Assembly (NCBI RefSeq): GCF_000600335.2
Contig: NZ_KK088565.1
Coordinates: 1-64,000, forward strand
Origin: Rubellimicrobium mesophilum DSM 19309
GTDB taxonomy: Bacteria > Pseudomonadota > Alphaproteobacteria > Rhodobacterales > Rhodobacteraceae
Direction: 5' to 3'
Length of the DNA stretch: 64,000 nt
Part shown: positions 46,055-54,118 of the stretch, in pieces
Numbering within the stretch: the stretch's first letter is position 1
Layout of the letters: every line of letters starts with the position of its first letter
Translations under genes and position numbers: made by a program
Notes under the pieces: generated by a model
What the model was told of the DNA's origin: nothing
The model's database searches: none
The model's input: the letters and a program-made list of their open reading frames with translations, nothing else

Positions 46055-47296
46055 CTAATGCGCCAAAAGCGGCATCCGAAACACGAAGCGGGTCTGCTCC
46101 GGCGTGGAGGTCACGCCGAGTGAGCCGTGATGTGCCCGGGCAATCTCGGCCGCGATGTAGAGGCCCAGGCCGAGGCCCTTCTGTCCGGGCCGCTCGCCGC
46201 GTGCAAAGGGTTCGAACAATCGGGCCTGCAGGTCTGGTGGGATCGGGGCCCCGCTGTTGGCGACCCACAGAGTGAACTCCCCATTGCGCGTCTGGGCTCC
46301 GACCCGGATCGGCCTGCTCACGTCGCCATGCGTCATCGCATTCCCGAGCAGGTTCGAGAGCATCTGGCCGATGCGGTCGGGGTCGCAATGGACTGGCTCG
46401 GTCAGGTTGAGCTCTTCGACGATGTGGCACTCGGGGTGGCTGGCCCGCGCCTCGGCCACGACATGCGCCAGCACCGGCAGGAGCGGATCCCGCGTCCGGC
46501 GGTGCAGCTCGATCCCGCCCCCCAAGCGAAGGCGTGCGAAGTCGAGCGTGGTCTCGACGAGCTCCCTCATGCGGACCACGCTTTGCTTCATCAAGGGCAG
46601 GAGGGCCTGGGCGGTGTCGCTGGTCGGATCCCGTCTGAGAATGCGCAGGCCGGCGTCGATGGCGGTGAGCGGGTTGCGCAGGTCGTGGCCCAGCACCGCC
46701 ACGAAGCGCTCGCGCAGCTCGGCCATCCGGCGTTCGTTCTCCAGCGCCTCGGCCACGGTCGCCAGTTGGGTGGCATCGTCCATGTCCTGTCGCGGGGAAC
46801 GCCGGCGGGTCTCCAGCAGTGTCGCGGTCTGCCGGGCCAGAGCCTTGAGCCCGGCGGCCTGCGCCTCTGTCAGTCCCTCCGGCCGGGGTGCGGTGTCGAT
46901 CACGCACACCGCGCCCAGTGGCACGCCAGCGTGGGTCTTGAGCGGGGCTCCGGCATAGAAGCGGATGGACGGCGAGCGGGTGACGAGCGTGTTGTCCGCG
47001 GTACGAGGGTCGGATCGGAGGTCGGGGAGGACCAGCACGTCCGGCTCACTCATGGTGTACTTGCAGACCGACTGGTCGAGCGAGGTCTGGTCCATGGGAG
47101 CGCCGCAGCGCGCCTTGAACCATTGCCGCTCGTCAGTGACCAGGGTCACGAGAGCGATCGGGGTCTGGCACAGGGCACTCGCCAAGAGCACCACATCGTC
47201 GAAATCGGCCTCCGGCGGGGTGTCGAGAATGTCGAGGTCAGCAAGCGCCGCCAGACGCGCCGCTCTGACCTCGCCGGCTTCCATAAACTCGCCCAT
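46055..47296 (-). CDS. GAF-domain sensor histidine kinase (soluble, orphan)
   Basis: This 413-residue kinase starts at ATG 47296, or 47284. Residues about 1-160 are a GAF domain (FDDVVLLASALCQTPIALVTLV; QSVCKYTM). The kinase core has FVAVLGHDLRNPLTAID (phospho-acceptor His), LSNLLGNAMTHG (N box) and GLGLGLYIAAEIARAHHG (G box). No membrane segment and no adjacent response regulator are seen. It is flanked by relics on one side and an IS5-family element on the other, so it may be cargo or a leftover core gene. Confidence 0.88.
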   Translation of the reverse strand: MGEFMEAGEVRAARLAALADLDILDTPPEADFDDVVLLASALCQTPIALVTLVTDERQWFKARCGAPMDQTSLDQSVCKYTMSEPDVLVLPDLRSDPRTADNTLVTRSPSIRFYAGAPLKTHAGVPLGAVCVIDTAPRPEGLTEAQAAGLKALARQTATLLETRRRSPRQDMDDATQLATVAEALENERRMAELRERFVAVLGHDLRNPLTAIDAGLRILRRDPTSDTAQALLPLMKQSVVRMRELVETTLDFARLRLGGGIELHRRTRDPLLPVLAHVVAEARASHPECHIVEELNLTEPVHCDPDRIGQMLSNLLGNAMTHGDVSRPIRVGAQTRNGEFTLWVANSGAPIPPDLQARLFEPFARGERPGQKGLGLGLYIAAEIARAHHGSLGVTSTPEQTRFVFRMPLLAH

Positions 47297-47404
47297 GATA
47301 GCGACCAATAAACACCCACACGGCACGTATAGCAGAAGAGCAGCCGTCCGACCCCCTGCGCACTCCAAATTGGGATCTCGTGTGAAACACGGTCACGTCG
47401 CTTA

Positions 47405-48278
47405 GAGCCTGTTTGGCGAAGGGGGTTGGAGCGATCAGCGCTGAACCGGGATGGTGTGAGCTCGTGCGTTCCTGCCAGCATGAAAGCACGATATCCGAGC
47501 AGCCTGACGGACGCGCAGTGGGCGCTGGTCCGACGGCATCTTCCCGAGCTGGTTGGCGGTCGCCGGCGTCACTGGCCCACCCGCCTTGTGGTTGACGCCG
47601 TGTTTTACGTCGTCCGAACGGGGTGCCAGTGGCGTCAGCTCCCACGCGACTTCCCGCCATGGCAGACGGTCTACTACCACCATCGCCGATGGGACGGACG
47701 GGGTCTTCTGCACCGGCTCCACGAGGCGCTCCGGCGAGCCGTTCGCGTCCAGTGCGGCCGGGCGCCCGAGGCCTCAGCGGGCGTCATGGACAGCCAGAGC
47801 GTGCGCACGACCCAGGCAGGCGGTGTGCGGGGTTACGACGGCGGCAAAGGCGTGCAGGGCCGCAAACGGCATCTGCTCGTCGACACCGAAGGACTTGTTC
47901 TGGCGCACGAGGTCACCGGCGCCCATGTTTCCGACCAAGCCGGAGCCCGGCGCCTGCTGTCGGCCCAGATCCGCTCCAGCCTCGCCTTGAGCGGATCTGG
48001 GCCGACGGCGCCTACGCAGGGCAGCCTCTGTCCACATGGGCCTCCGAGCAAGGCGTCCGGATCGAGATCGTCCGACCCGCCGAAGGCCAAAAGGGCTTCG
48101 CTATCCAGCCGCGTCGGTGGGTGGTCGAGCGCACCTTTGGTTGGCTCGGCCGATCGCGCCGCCTGGCGAAGGACTACGAACGCCGCCTCCAGTCGGCCGA
48201 GGCTTTCATCAAGCTCGCCATGATCCACCTCATGCTCCGTAGGCTCGCTCCATCGACATAGCTTCGCCAAACAAGCTC
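47405..48278 (+). mobile_element. IS5-family insertion sequence (IS427-type size)
   Basis: Terminal inverted repeats GAGCCTGTTTGGCGAAG (47405-47421) and GAGCTTGTTTGGCGAAG (complement of 48262-48278) match at 16 of 17 bases. TTA is duplicated on both sides (47402-47404 and 48279-48281). The 874-bp length and TTA-type target agree with small IS5-family elements. Confidence 0.9.
47480..48261 (+). pseudogene. IS5-family transposase, split by a -1 frameshift
   Basis: The first frame (MKARYPSSLTDAQWALVRRHLP, GVMDSQSVRTTQAGG, GRKRHLLVDTEG) and the second (RIWADGAYAGQPL, VVERTFGWLGRSRRLAKDYE) are the two halves of a DDE transposase. The join near 47980-47990 requires a -1 shift. IS427-type elements sometimes use programmed frameshifting, but no A-rich slippery run is obvious here, so a point deletion is equally likely. 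Confidence 0.85.
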
Positions 48279-48284
48279 TTAGGG

Positions 48285-48589
48285 TATACCGTGTCCGGTC
48301 AGATCCGTCGGACACATCTCTACGTTCGAGTTGGGTTCCTTCCGAATGTATCGGACAGAGTCATGGACGGGTCTCGAGCCTACTCGGACAGACACCCCAG
48401 CGCTGGAGTGCCAACAAACGACCGGACACTGTTGGCGAAGTCAGGTTGAGGTCGTGAGAGCAGAGAAGAGCGTGGTGTGAGTGGGCGCCAGCGTCCATCG
48501 GGCGTGCTCCAGAACCGCAACTTCAGCGCTCGATCGCTACCCGGCTCCGACTTCGCCAACAGTATCCGACCGTTTGTGTCCCACTCCAG
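48285..48589. promoter_or_regulatory. Candidate res site upstream of the resolvase gene
   Basis: CGGACA occurs at 48309, 48352, 48385 and 48423, three of them preceded by TAC, TAT or ACC-like bases, and the inverted arms GTGTCCG (48291-48297) and CGGACAC (48309-48315) form a dyad. These resemble TGTC...GACA arms of Tn3-family resolvase subsites. The array lies between the IS5-family element and the resolvase, where Tn3-type res sites lie. Confidence 0.45.
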
Positions 48590-49208
48590 TTGGTTCAGCA
48601 GCTACAAAGGCTCGACCCGGACAGAACCCTGGGCCAAAACGTCGGAGGTTTTGGGAGGGTTCTGTCCATCATCCTGGGCTATGCACGGGTGTCCACAGCG
48701 GACCAGAGCCTCGACGGCCAGCGGGACGCGCTGGAGAAGGCCGGGGCAGGCCGCCTGTTCACGGACACCATCACCGGCACGGCCCGACATCGCCCCGAGC
48801 TCGACCGTCTCCTGGACCAGCTCCGCCCCGGCGATGTGGGGGTGGTCACCAAGTACGACCGGCTCGCCCGCTCGCTCAAGGACCTCCTGGAGATCGTGGA
48901 AGCCATCGAAGCCAAGGGCGCGGGCTTCCGCCCCCTTGCCGAGGACATCGACACCACCACGCCAGCGGGGCGGCTGGTCTTCCACGTCTTCGCCTCCATT
49001 GCCGAGTTCGAGCGGGGCCGAATTGCGGAGCGCACGCGCGAGGGTCTGGAAGCTGCCCGCAAGCGGGGCAGGGTAGGGGGACGGCCGCCGGCGCTCTCGC
49101 CGTCTCAGCGGGCCGAGGCACGTCGCATGCGGGATGAGGAGGGGCGGCCCATGGGCGAGATCGCCGCCCTGTTTCCGGGTGAGCGCTAAGACGATCCGGC
49201 GGGCGTGA
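48590..49208 (+). pseudogene. tnpR: Tn3-type resolvase (serine recombinase), frameshifted at the C-terminal helix-turn-helix
   Basis: The catalytic domain is complete: ILGYARVSTADQSLDGQRDAL with the nucleophilic Ser, KYDRLARSLKDLLEI, and FHVFASIAEFERGRI. The DNA-binding tail (SPSQRAEARRMRDEEGRPMGEIAALF) ends early at TAA 49189; removing one C in TTTCCGGG (near 49175) instead gives RVSAKTIRRA and stop 49208, the expected helix-turn-helix end. No ATG precedes YARVST; the upstream TTG at 48590 is uncertain. No transposase gene accompanies it. Confidence 0.8.
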
Positions 49209-49252
49209 CTGCTCTCCGAGAGTTTGGCGTCCTACATCTCCGAAGGCTTGGC

Positions 49253-49723
49253 CTAGTCGAACAGGTCCCCACGGGCGTGGAGCCGGAACACCTTGCTCCA
49301 ACGTCGCCTGCGGTGCTCGTCCGCATCGTACAGCATGTGGCACCGTTGGCAGAGCGCGGCGAGGTTGCGGGGCCGGTTGTTGCTGGGATCGTGGTCCAGA
49401 CGCGCGCTGGCCAGGACCACGCGCGTGACGGGGAGACGCGGGGCAGGGGGGATGCCGACCAAGATAAGCTGACCTGCTTCGAGGGCCTGAGGCGGCGGCA
49501 GCCCCCGCACCCGCCGGCCACGGCCATCATGCCAAATGCCTCGCTCGGCGTCCCACCAGGTGCCGTCGCCGAGATGCGTGATCTCCTGCCCGTGCGGGCG
49601 GCCGCAGTGCTCGCAGCGGCCCTGGGCACGGGTGAAGCGGATGACCTGCGAGAGCTCGCGCCAGTCGATGGGGTAGAACCAGCGGTGCTCGGGAGCGATC
49701 GGCATGACCAGAGTCTGAGTCAC
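49253..49723 (-). CDS. HNH endonuclease
   Basis: This 156-residue protein starts at GTG 49723 or ATG 49705. It has a zinc/HNH layout: CEHCGRPHG, VVLASARLDHDPSNNRPRNLAALCQRCHMLYD. The LDHD-x8-NLAALC-x2-CH arrangement is the catalytic core of small HNH nucleases from phages and islands. A 105-bp relic of its C-terminal half occurs at 51681-51784, so the gene was once duplicated around the two-gene cassette that follows. Confidence 0.85.
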   Translation of the reverse strand: MTQTLVMPIAPEHRWFYPIDWRELSQVIRFTRAQGRCEHCGRPHGQEITHLGDGTWWDAERGIWHDGRGRRVRGLPPPQALEAGQLILVGIPPAPRLPVTRVVLASARLDHDPSNNRPRNLAALCQRCHMLYDADEHRRRRWSKVFRLHARGDLFD

Positions 49724-50137
49724 GCCCCGCTTGGCGGCAATGCAGATGTCAGTCTCGCATGTGGGGCTGTGCTCCCGGAGTGGCAGTGTTCCAACTCACT
49801 TCGACCAGCAACCTTCAGAAACCCTGAAGGACGTGCTGTGGACTCCGACCTTCATCCATGCAGAGCCAGAGTCCTTGGTTGAGATTGGCGCGCGAGCGCC
49901 GAGGGAGCAATGGGCGAGCGGCGCAGCAGGTCAGGGTTGCGGAGCCGATCGCCCACTGGGCGTCTGTCAGAGTCAGTCTCTCCATCGCACGCTCCCGTCA
50001 GAGAGCTTGAATCAGACCTGATCGAGGAGCGGAGTCCTGAGTCTCAACAGGCTCTAGGCTGTCGCATCTGTCCGGGACCTCTTCACGTTTGCTGTCAAAC
50101 CCACCAAGCTGGCTCGGACGAGGGGTGGATCGGCACG
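49724..50137. other. Divergent intergenic region (414 bp)
   Basis: It lies between the HNH gene and the two-gene membrane cassette. A frame is open into it from the 50138 gene, but no start codon with a ribosome binding site or recognisable protein was seen. It should contain the cassette promoter. Confidence 0.4.
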
Positions 50138-50659
50138 ATGGACGTTAAAGCTCTTGCGATGAGGCGCCATGCCTTCGATTGGCGCGACCACTGGGCCTGC
50201 GCCGCCCGGACGATGGTTGACCGGGAGGCGAGGGTTCTGACCCATGACATCTTGGAACGCCTGACCAGCTCGAATCTGAAGGAGTATTATTGGAGTAGGT
50301 CTGCTCTTTCGCTTCGCCTGACGATGGAGGAGTGGTTCGAACGCGGCCCAGCCCCTTTCCTCGTCGAGGCGCGCCGCGAGCTGCGTCAGATGCTGGCTCA
50401 CGAAGGCTCCATTGGGCCCGACCAGCAAGCGCCTGCCCTGTCCGAATGGCTTCGGAGCGACGGCTTCGAGACGTTGGCGAACGAAGCCTCGACGCGCTTC
50501 TCCTCCACGTCGGGCCTCGTCCGGCGCGCGCTTCTCGGAGCAAAGGGCAGCCTTTTCGATCCGGAGCCAGGAAGCTTTCTGGCTCGGATCGATGCATTTC
50601 TCGAGGATGAGTTCCAGGCGGCAAGGTCGCTCGCCAAAACACAGAAAGAATCAGCGTGA
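50138..50659 (+). CDS. Hypothetical protein, 173 aa, partner of the membrane protein
   Basis: The protein starts at ATG 50138. It is helical and soluble (DHWACAARTMVDREARVLTHDILERLT; RLTMEEWFERGPAPFLVEARRELRQML). Its stop overlaps the GTG start of the next gene (GTGA), so the two are translationally coupled and probably form a complex. No family was recognised. Confidence 0.55.
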   Translation: MDVKALAMRRHAFDWRDHWACAARTMVDREARVLTHDILERLTSSNLKEYYWSRSALSLRLTMEEWFERGPAPFLVEARRELRQMLAHEGSIGPDQQAPALSEWLRSDGFETLANEASTRFSSTSGLVRRALLGAKGSLFDPEPGSFLARIDAFLEDEFQAARSLAKTQKESA

Positions 50660-51657
50660 CCATTCCGTTTGAGATTCCGGCCAGGTTTGCGGCGCAACTC
50701 GACTTGGGCCAGATCGAACGGTTCGGAACGATCCTGAAGGAGGTCGGCACCGGCCGGATCGTGGGGCATCTTCAGGAGACCGGCGCGCTCCAGGCGGTCC
50801 TCACGCAGTCTGGAGCCTTTGCCAACCCGGTTTCCGCGCTCGTCAACGCCGCATCCGGGCTCGGCGCAAACTTTCAACTCTACCGACTCGACAACAAGGT
50901 CGACGCTCTTCGCTCCATGATGGGCGGAATCCAGTCCATGCAGATCGCAAACCTGGCCCTTGCGGGTCTCGGGATCGGCGTGTCCGCGCTAGGCTTCGCC
51001 TTGGTGAAGTCGCGGCTCGACGACATTTCCGGCAAGCTCGACGAGCTTGCCTCCGAGATTCGTTCAGGGTTCCAGGACCAGCGCGCGCGCGCACTTCGGG
51101 AAGCGGAAGCCAACCTGCGCGGCGAGCTCGACAACGCGGCGGAGGGTTGGCACGCCCGTGACGGCGGACGCGAGACCTGGTCCCATGTTGTCAAGGCCCT
51201 GAGCAGCATTGAAAACGTATATGTGGGCGAGATAGGGCATGCGATCACGGAGGGGAGCTCCGTCGACAACCTGACCTATCTGGTGGACCGATACCGGGTG
51301 GCTGTAGCCACCAAGACGGAGTGCTATGTTCTTCTAGACGAGTTCGCCCAAGGTCAGGCCTATGCCGAAACGGCCGCTGGACGCACCACGGAGATCTTCC
51401 AGCACCTCAATCCTGTCGCCTTGACGGCGGGCTTTGCCAAGACCGCACCGGCCGATGCCCGTCCGTTGAAGCTCCTGTCCACCTCAAGGGCGATCTGCTT
51501 GGGCCTTCGAGAGTTGCAGGACCTTCACGCGACCGCCCCGCTCCTGCTTCGCCGCATCGGCTCCCTGGAAATCCGTGGGCGGGACTATGTTGAACGCCTC
51601 AAGCACGAGCCCCAGGAGCCGCTGCTCGTGCTGAGTCCCGAGGGACAGCCTGCCTAG
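50656..51657 (+). CDS. Predicted membrane-associated effector-like protein, 333 aa
   Basis: It starts at GTG 50656. The N-terminal half (FGTILKEVGTGRIVGHLQETGALQ) leads into a hydrophobic segment at residues about 93-118 (MQIANLALAGLGIGVSALGFALV), then a coiled-coil-like stretch (RLDDISGKLDELASEIRSGFQDQRARALREAE, split in repeats of seven). The C-terminal half is helical. This N-soluble, single-membrane-segment, coiled-coil arrangement recurs in uncharacterised bacterial island proteins; an envelope-associated effector role is only inferred. Confidence 0.6.
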   Translation: MTIPFEIPARFAAQLDLGQIERFGTILKEVGTGRIVGHLQETGALQAVLTQSGAFANPVSALVNAASGLGANFQLYRLDNKVDALRSMMGGIQSMQIANLALAGLGIGVSALGFALVKSRLDDISGKLDELASEIRSGFQDQRARALREAEANLRGELDNAAEGWHARDGGRETWSHVVKALSSIENVYVGEIGHAITEGSSVDNLTYLVDRYRVAVATKTECYVLLDEFAQGQAYAETAAGRTTEIFQHLNPVALTAGFAKTAPADARPLKLLSTSRAICLGLRELQDLHATAPLLLRRIGSLEIRGRDYVERLKHEPQEPLLVLSPEGQPA

Positions 51658-51680
51658 CCAAAAAGGCTCTCGAGAGCTCA

Positions 51681-51784
51681 GAGCCGTAACACCTTGCTCC
51701 ACGGCTTCCTGCCGTGCTCCTCGCCATCATGCAGCATGTGACACCCCTGGCAGAGCGCCGCGAGGTTGCGGGGGAGGTTGCTGC
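51681..51784 (-). pseudogene. Relic of the HNH endonuclease C-terminus
   Basis: About 105 bp match 49280-49385 closely at DNA level and, read on the minus strand, encode the NLAALC-x2-CHML portion of the HNH protein. The relic lies just after the membrane cassette and has no start or complete nuclease core. Confidence 0.7.
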
Positions 51785-51885
51785 ATGGGTGGCCAGATCA
51801 CGGCTTCGGCTTGGCGCAGCGCGAGGTCTAGCCCTGGTTCCCAGAGAAAGGAGGATGAGGCTACAGAGATCAGACGCGCCTCAGG

Positions 51886-52533
51886 TCATTCCGGGATCAC
51901 GACGCTGACGCGACCGATTATGCCGTTGCCGACCCAGCCGTCGTATTTGAGGAGTCCGTTCCAGATATAGAGGTCATCGAGTTCGTAGATCTGGAGGCGG
52001 CTGTCGCCGTCGCGGATGAGGACCTGCACCTGGGACGCCCAGATCCTGCCCTCCCCATCCCGATGGTAGTTGAGCCGGAAGGCCTCCGGGTCGGCGTGAG
52101 CCTCCATGTCCTGCAGGATCCCAAAGATCGTCCTCGGGTCTCTCACGACCTCGTCGTGGAAGTAGTAGCACCCCCCCTCGACCCCCGCGAGGACGACCAG
52201 CGCCACTGCCGCAAAGGTCGTGGCAGCCATGGCGCCGCCCACCGTGGCGCCAATGCCGGTGCTCGTCCCTGCGACGATGCCGACCGTGCCGGCGGCCGAG
52301 GTTCCCGCTGCGGTCGAGCCCAGCATGATTGCGCCCGTCGTCGCATTCGTCAGGGTGTAGTAACCCAGAGCCTGAGCGGTCGTCCCAGTCGCGAAGGTGG
52401 CCGCCGAGCCCGCGCCGACCGTGGCGGTGGCCAGCGACTGGCTCGGGCGCCAGTCGCAGAATTCTGTGGCTAGGGCAGGACCGGCCGCAACGGCGGCGAC
52501 CAATGCGGACGCGAACAGTCGGTGCTTCTTCAT
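51886..52533 (-). CDS. Exported protein with Gly/Ala-rich core
   Basis: This 215-residue protein starts at ATG 52533. MKKHRLFASALVAAVAAGPALA is a clear Sec signal peptide with an ALA cleavage site. The mature part has a long Thr/Gly/Ala-rich hydrophobic stretch (residues about 40-125), reminiscent of glycine-zipper membrane segments, and then an acidic soluble domain (EAFRLNYHRDGEGRIWASQVQVL). Probably periplasmic or envelope-inserted. No family was recognised. Confidence 0.65.
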   Translation of the reverse strand: MKKHRLFASALVAAVAAGPALATEFCDWRPSQSLATATVGAGSAATFATGTTAQALGYYTLTNATTGAIMLGSTAAGTSAAGTVGIVAGTSTGIGATVGGAMAATTFAAVALVVLAGVEGGCYYFHDEVVRDPRTIFGILQDMEAHADPEAFRLNYHRDGEGRIWASQVQVLIRDGDSRLQIYELDDLYIWNGLLKYDGWVGNGIIGRVSVVIPE

Positions 52534-52873
52534 GCTTTCTCCCATGGGCCGGCGGTCGACGGGCTGCCGCCGCCTGCCCCTAGGGAACCTTAGCGCGGGG
52601 GCACCCTTCCGGCGAGCCCCTTCTGACCTGCCAGGAGAGCGGTCCTGGGCGGGGCTCCAGGGGTGCGCAGCTCCCCAGGCCCTCGGAGAGACGACCGGGG
52701 CTTGCCCCCACGTGAGTTGTTCAGTCGGCTAGGATCGCCCATCGGGCGCAACTCAGTAGTCGGTCCCTATTGCGTTCGCCGGCCAAGCTCGCCGGACCGC
52801 CGGTTCGTCTGGTACTCCATTGGAAATTTTTTGCGGGCGGCCCTGATCCTGTTCGGTCGAAGGAGGGCTCCCA
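52534..52873. other. Intergenic region (340 bp)
   Basis: It separates the exported protein from the NYN-like fragment. No gene, repeat or terminator was recognised; it should contain the minus-strand promoter. Confidence 0.4.
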
Positions 52874-53158
52874 ATGGCGTTGATGCTGTTCGACGCCAGC
52901 ATCGGCTGGACGACCCTGCAGCGCGACATTGGGGAAGGCGAGCTCGCACAAGTGCTGGGTCTTGGTCCTGACCGGGTCCAGATGGTTCCAACTGGCAGCC
53001 AAGCGGACGCCTTCCTGATCGGCTACGCGCAGCGGAACGCGGTGCCTATCGTGACCAACGACCGGTTCAGAGACCGCCTGAATCCGGACCTCGACCTGCG
53101 CCTCGTTAAGGGAATGATCATCGGTGGACAGGCGGTGATCGACCCAGTGATCGGCTGA
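52874..53158 (+). CDS. Short Zc3h12a/NYN-like RNase protein, possibly 5'-truncated
   Basis: The 94 residues include VPTGSQADAFLIGYAQRNAVPIVTNDRFRDRL, which fits the RNase Zc3h12a/NYN motif (P-x-G-x-xAD...IV-x-NDRFRD) with two catalytic aspartates. The usual N-terminal strand with its first Asp (V-D-G-x-N) is missing, so the gene may be a relic; MLFDASIGWTTL at the start does not match it. ATG 52874 follows AAGGAGGG, so it could still be translated. Confidence 0.55.
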   Translation: MALMLFDASIGWTTLQRDIGEGELAQVLGLGPDRVQMVPTGSQADAFLIGYAQRNAVPIVTNDRFRDRLNPDLDLRLVKGMIIGGQAVIDPVIG

Positions 53159-53356
53159 GCCTCGGGACACCGGGCCGACCCACGGCCACTGACTCGGGGA
53201 TCCAGAACTGGAGCACACCCTCCTAGGCTCGCACCCCGGCGTGATAGGTTGCCTTTGGGTCGTGGTCTCAGCCGTCATCTCCGTCTCCCACTAGATCACG
53301 GATCCACCGCTCTATCCTCCTTGTTCAGAGCGCGGCCGAGTCACGCCAGAACGGAT

Positions 53357-53968
53357 CTACAAGCTGCCTGGCGACGACGCAGCTTTGGAACTTCGCAGGT
53401 TCCAAGGCGGGCGGAACGTCTGAATCAGGCCCAGTTCAAGACCGGCATCGCCTGCCACCGGCAGGCCGTTCCACTCGAGATCCGGCGGCGAGGCGGTGAA
53501 TATCCTGATCGTCGCCCCGGCTTCGAGCTCCGCTTTCAGGGCTGCGCCGATCCGCTGGCTGGTCCGCTGCGTGACACCGGGACGGCCGTAGAAATAGAGG
53601 CGCTTGGCCAGCCCCATCGTGGCCACCCCGACGTAGAGCGCATCGTCGTCCTTCATGAAGGCATAGACGCCCCGGCGCTTCGGCAGGACCTCGCTCGGCC
53701 TCAGGTCTCCCGAGACCAAGACCCAATCGGCGGTGTGCTCAAACCCGCCGGCCAGCAGCACCGCGGTGGTCAGCCGGGGCCGCCCAGCTTGCATCAAAGA
53801 CGCCGGTGCGCCATCGACAGGAGCAACATTCGACGGTGTCTGGGCCAGCATTCCGGCCGCTTTGAGGACGTTGTAGGCGTGCTGGTATCTGACGCTCACA
53901 CGCTTGGCGATCTCGGCGACAGGCAAGCCCTGACGGGCCAACTCCCGGATCTCGTCTGACTTGCTCAT
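53357..53968 (-). CDS. GIY-YIG nuclease with N-terminal helix-turn-helix
   Basis: This 203-residue protein starts at ATG 53968, or GTG 53974. Residues 1-40 form a helix-turn-helix (ELARQGLPVAEIAKRVSVRYQHAYNVLK). The catalytic domain near residues 95-190 reads RGVYAFMKDDDALYVGVATMGLAKRL with a Tyr pair and Arg, and ends LPVAGDAGLELGLIQTFRPPWNLR with the metal-binding Glu. The GIY motif is GVY-x-YVG here. Such proteins act as small site-specific nucleases; target unknown. Confidence 0.8.
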   Translation of the reverse strand: MSKSDEIRELARQGLPVAEIAKRVSVRYQHAYNVLKAAGMLAQTPSNVAPVDGAPASLMQAGRPRLTTAVLLAGGFEHTADWVLVSGDLRPSEVLPKRRGVYAFMKDDDALYVGVATMGLAKRLYFYGRPGVTQRTSQRIGAALKAELEAGATIRIFTASPPDLEWNGLPVAGDAGLELGLIQTFRPPWNLRSSKAASSPGSL

Positions 53969-54118
53969 GAGCACCCCACACGTTTACGGAGCCGTTCCTG
54001 GTCAGCCTGAACGCGGCCCATGTGAACGCACAAGAGAACCGGCCCCTTGGCTCAGTCCTAGCAGGTGGCAGGTCCGCTCCGGGTCAACATTCACATGCGT
54101 CACAAGAAATCCTACTGA

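Noticed and set aside
46127-47311. 394-codon plus-strand frame opposite the histidine kinase
   Set aside because: No domain features, and the minus strand shows H, N and G boxes.
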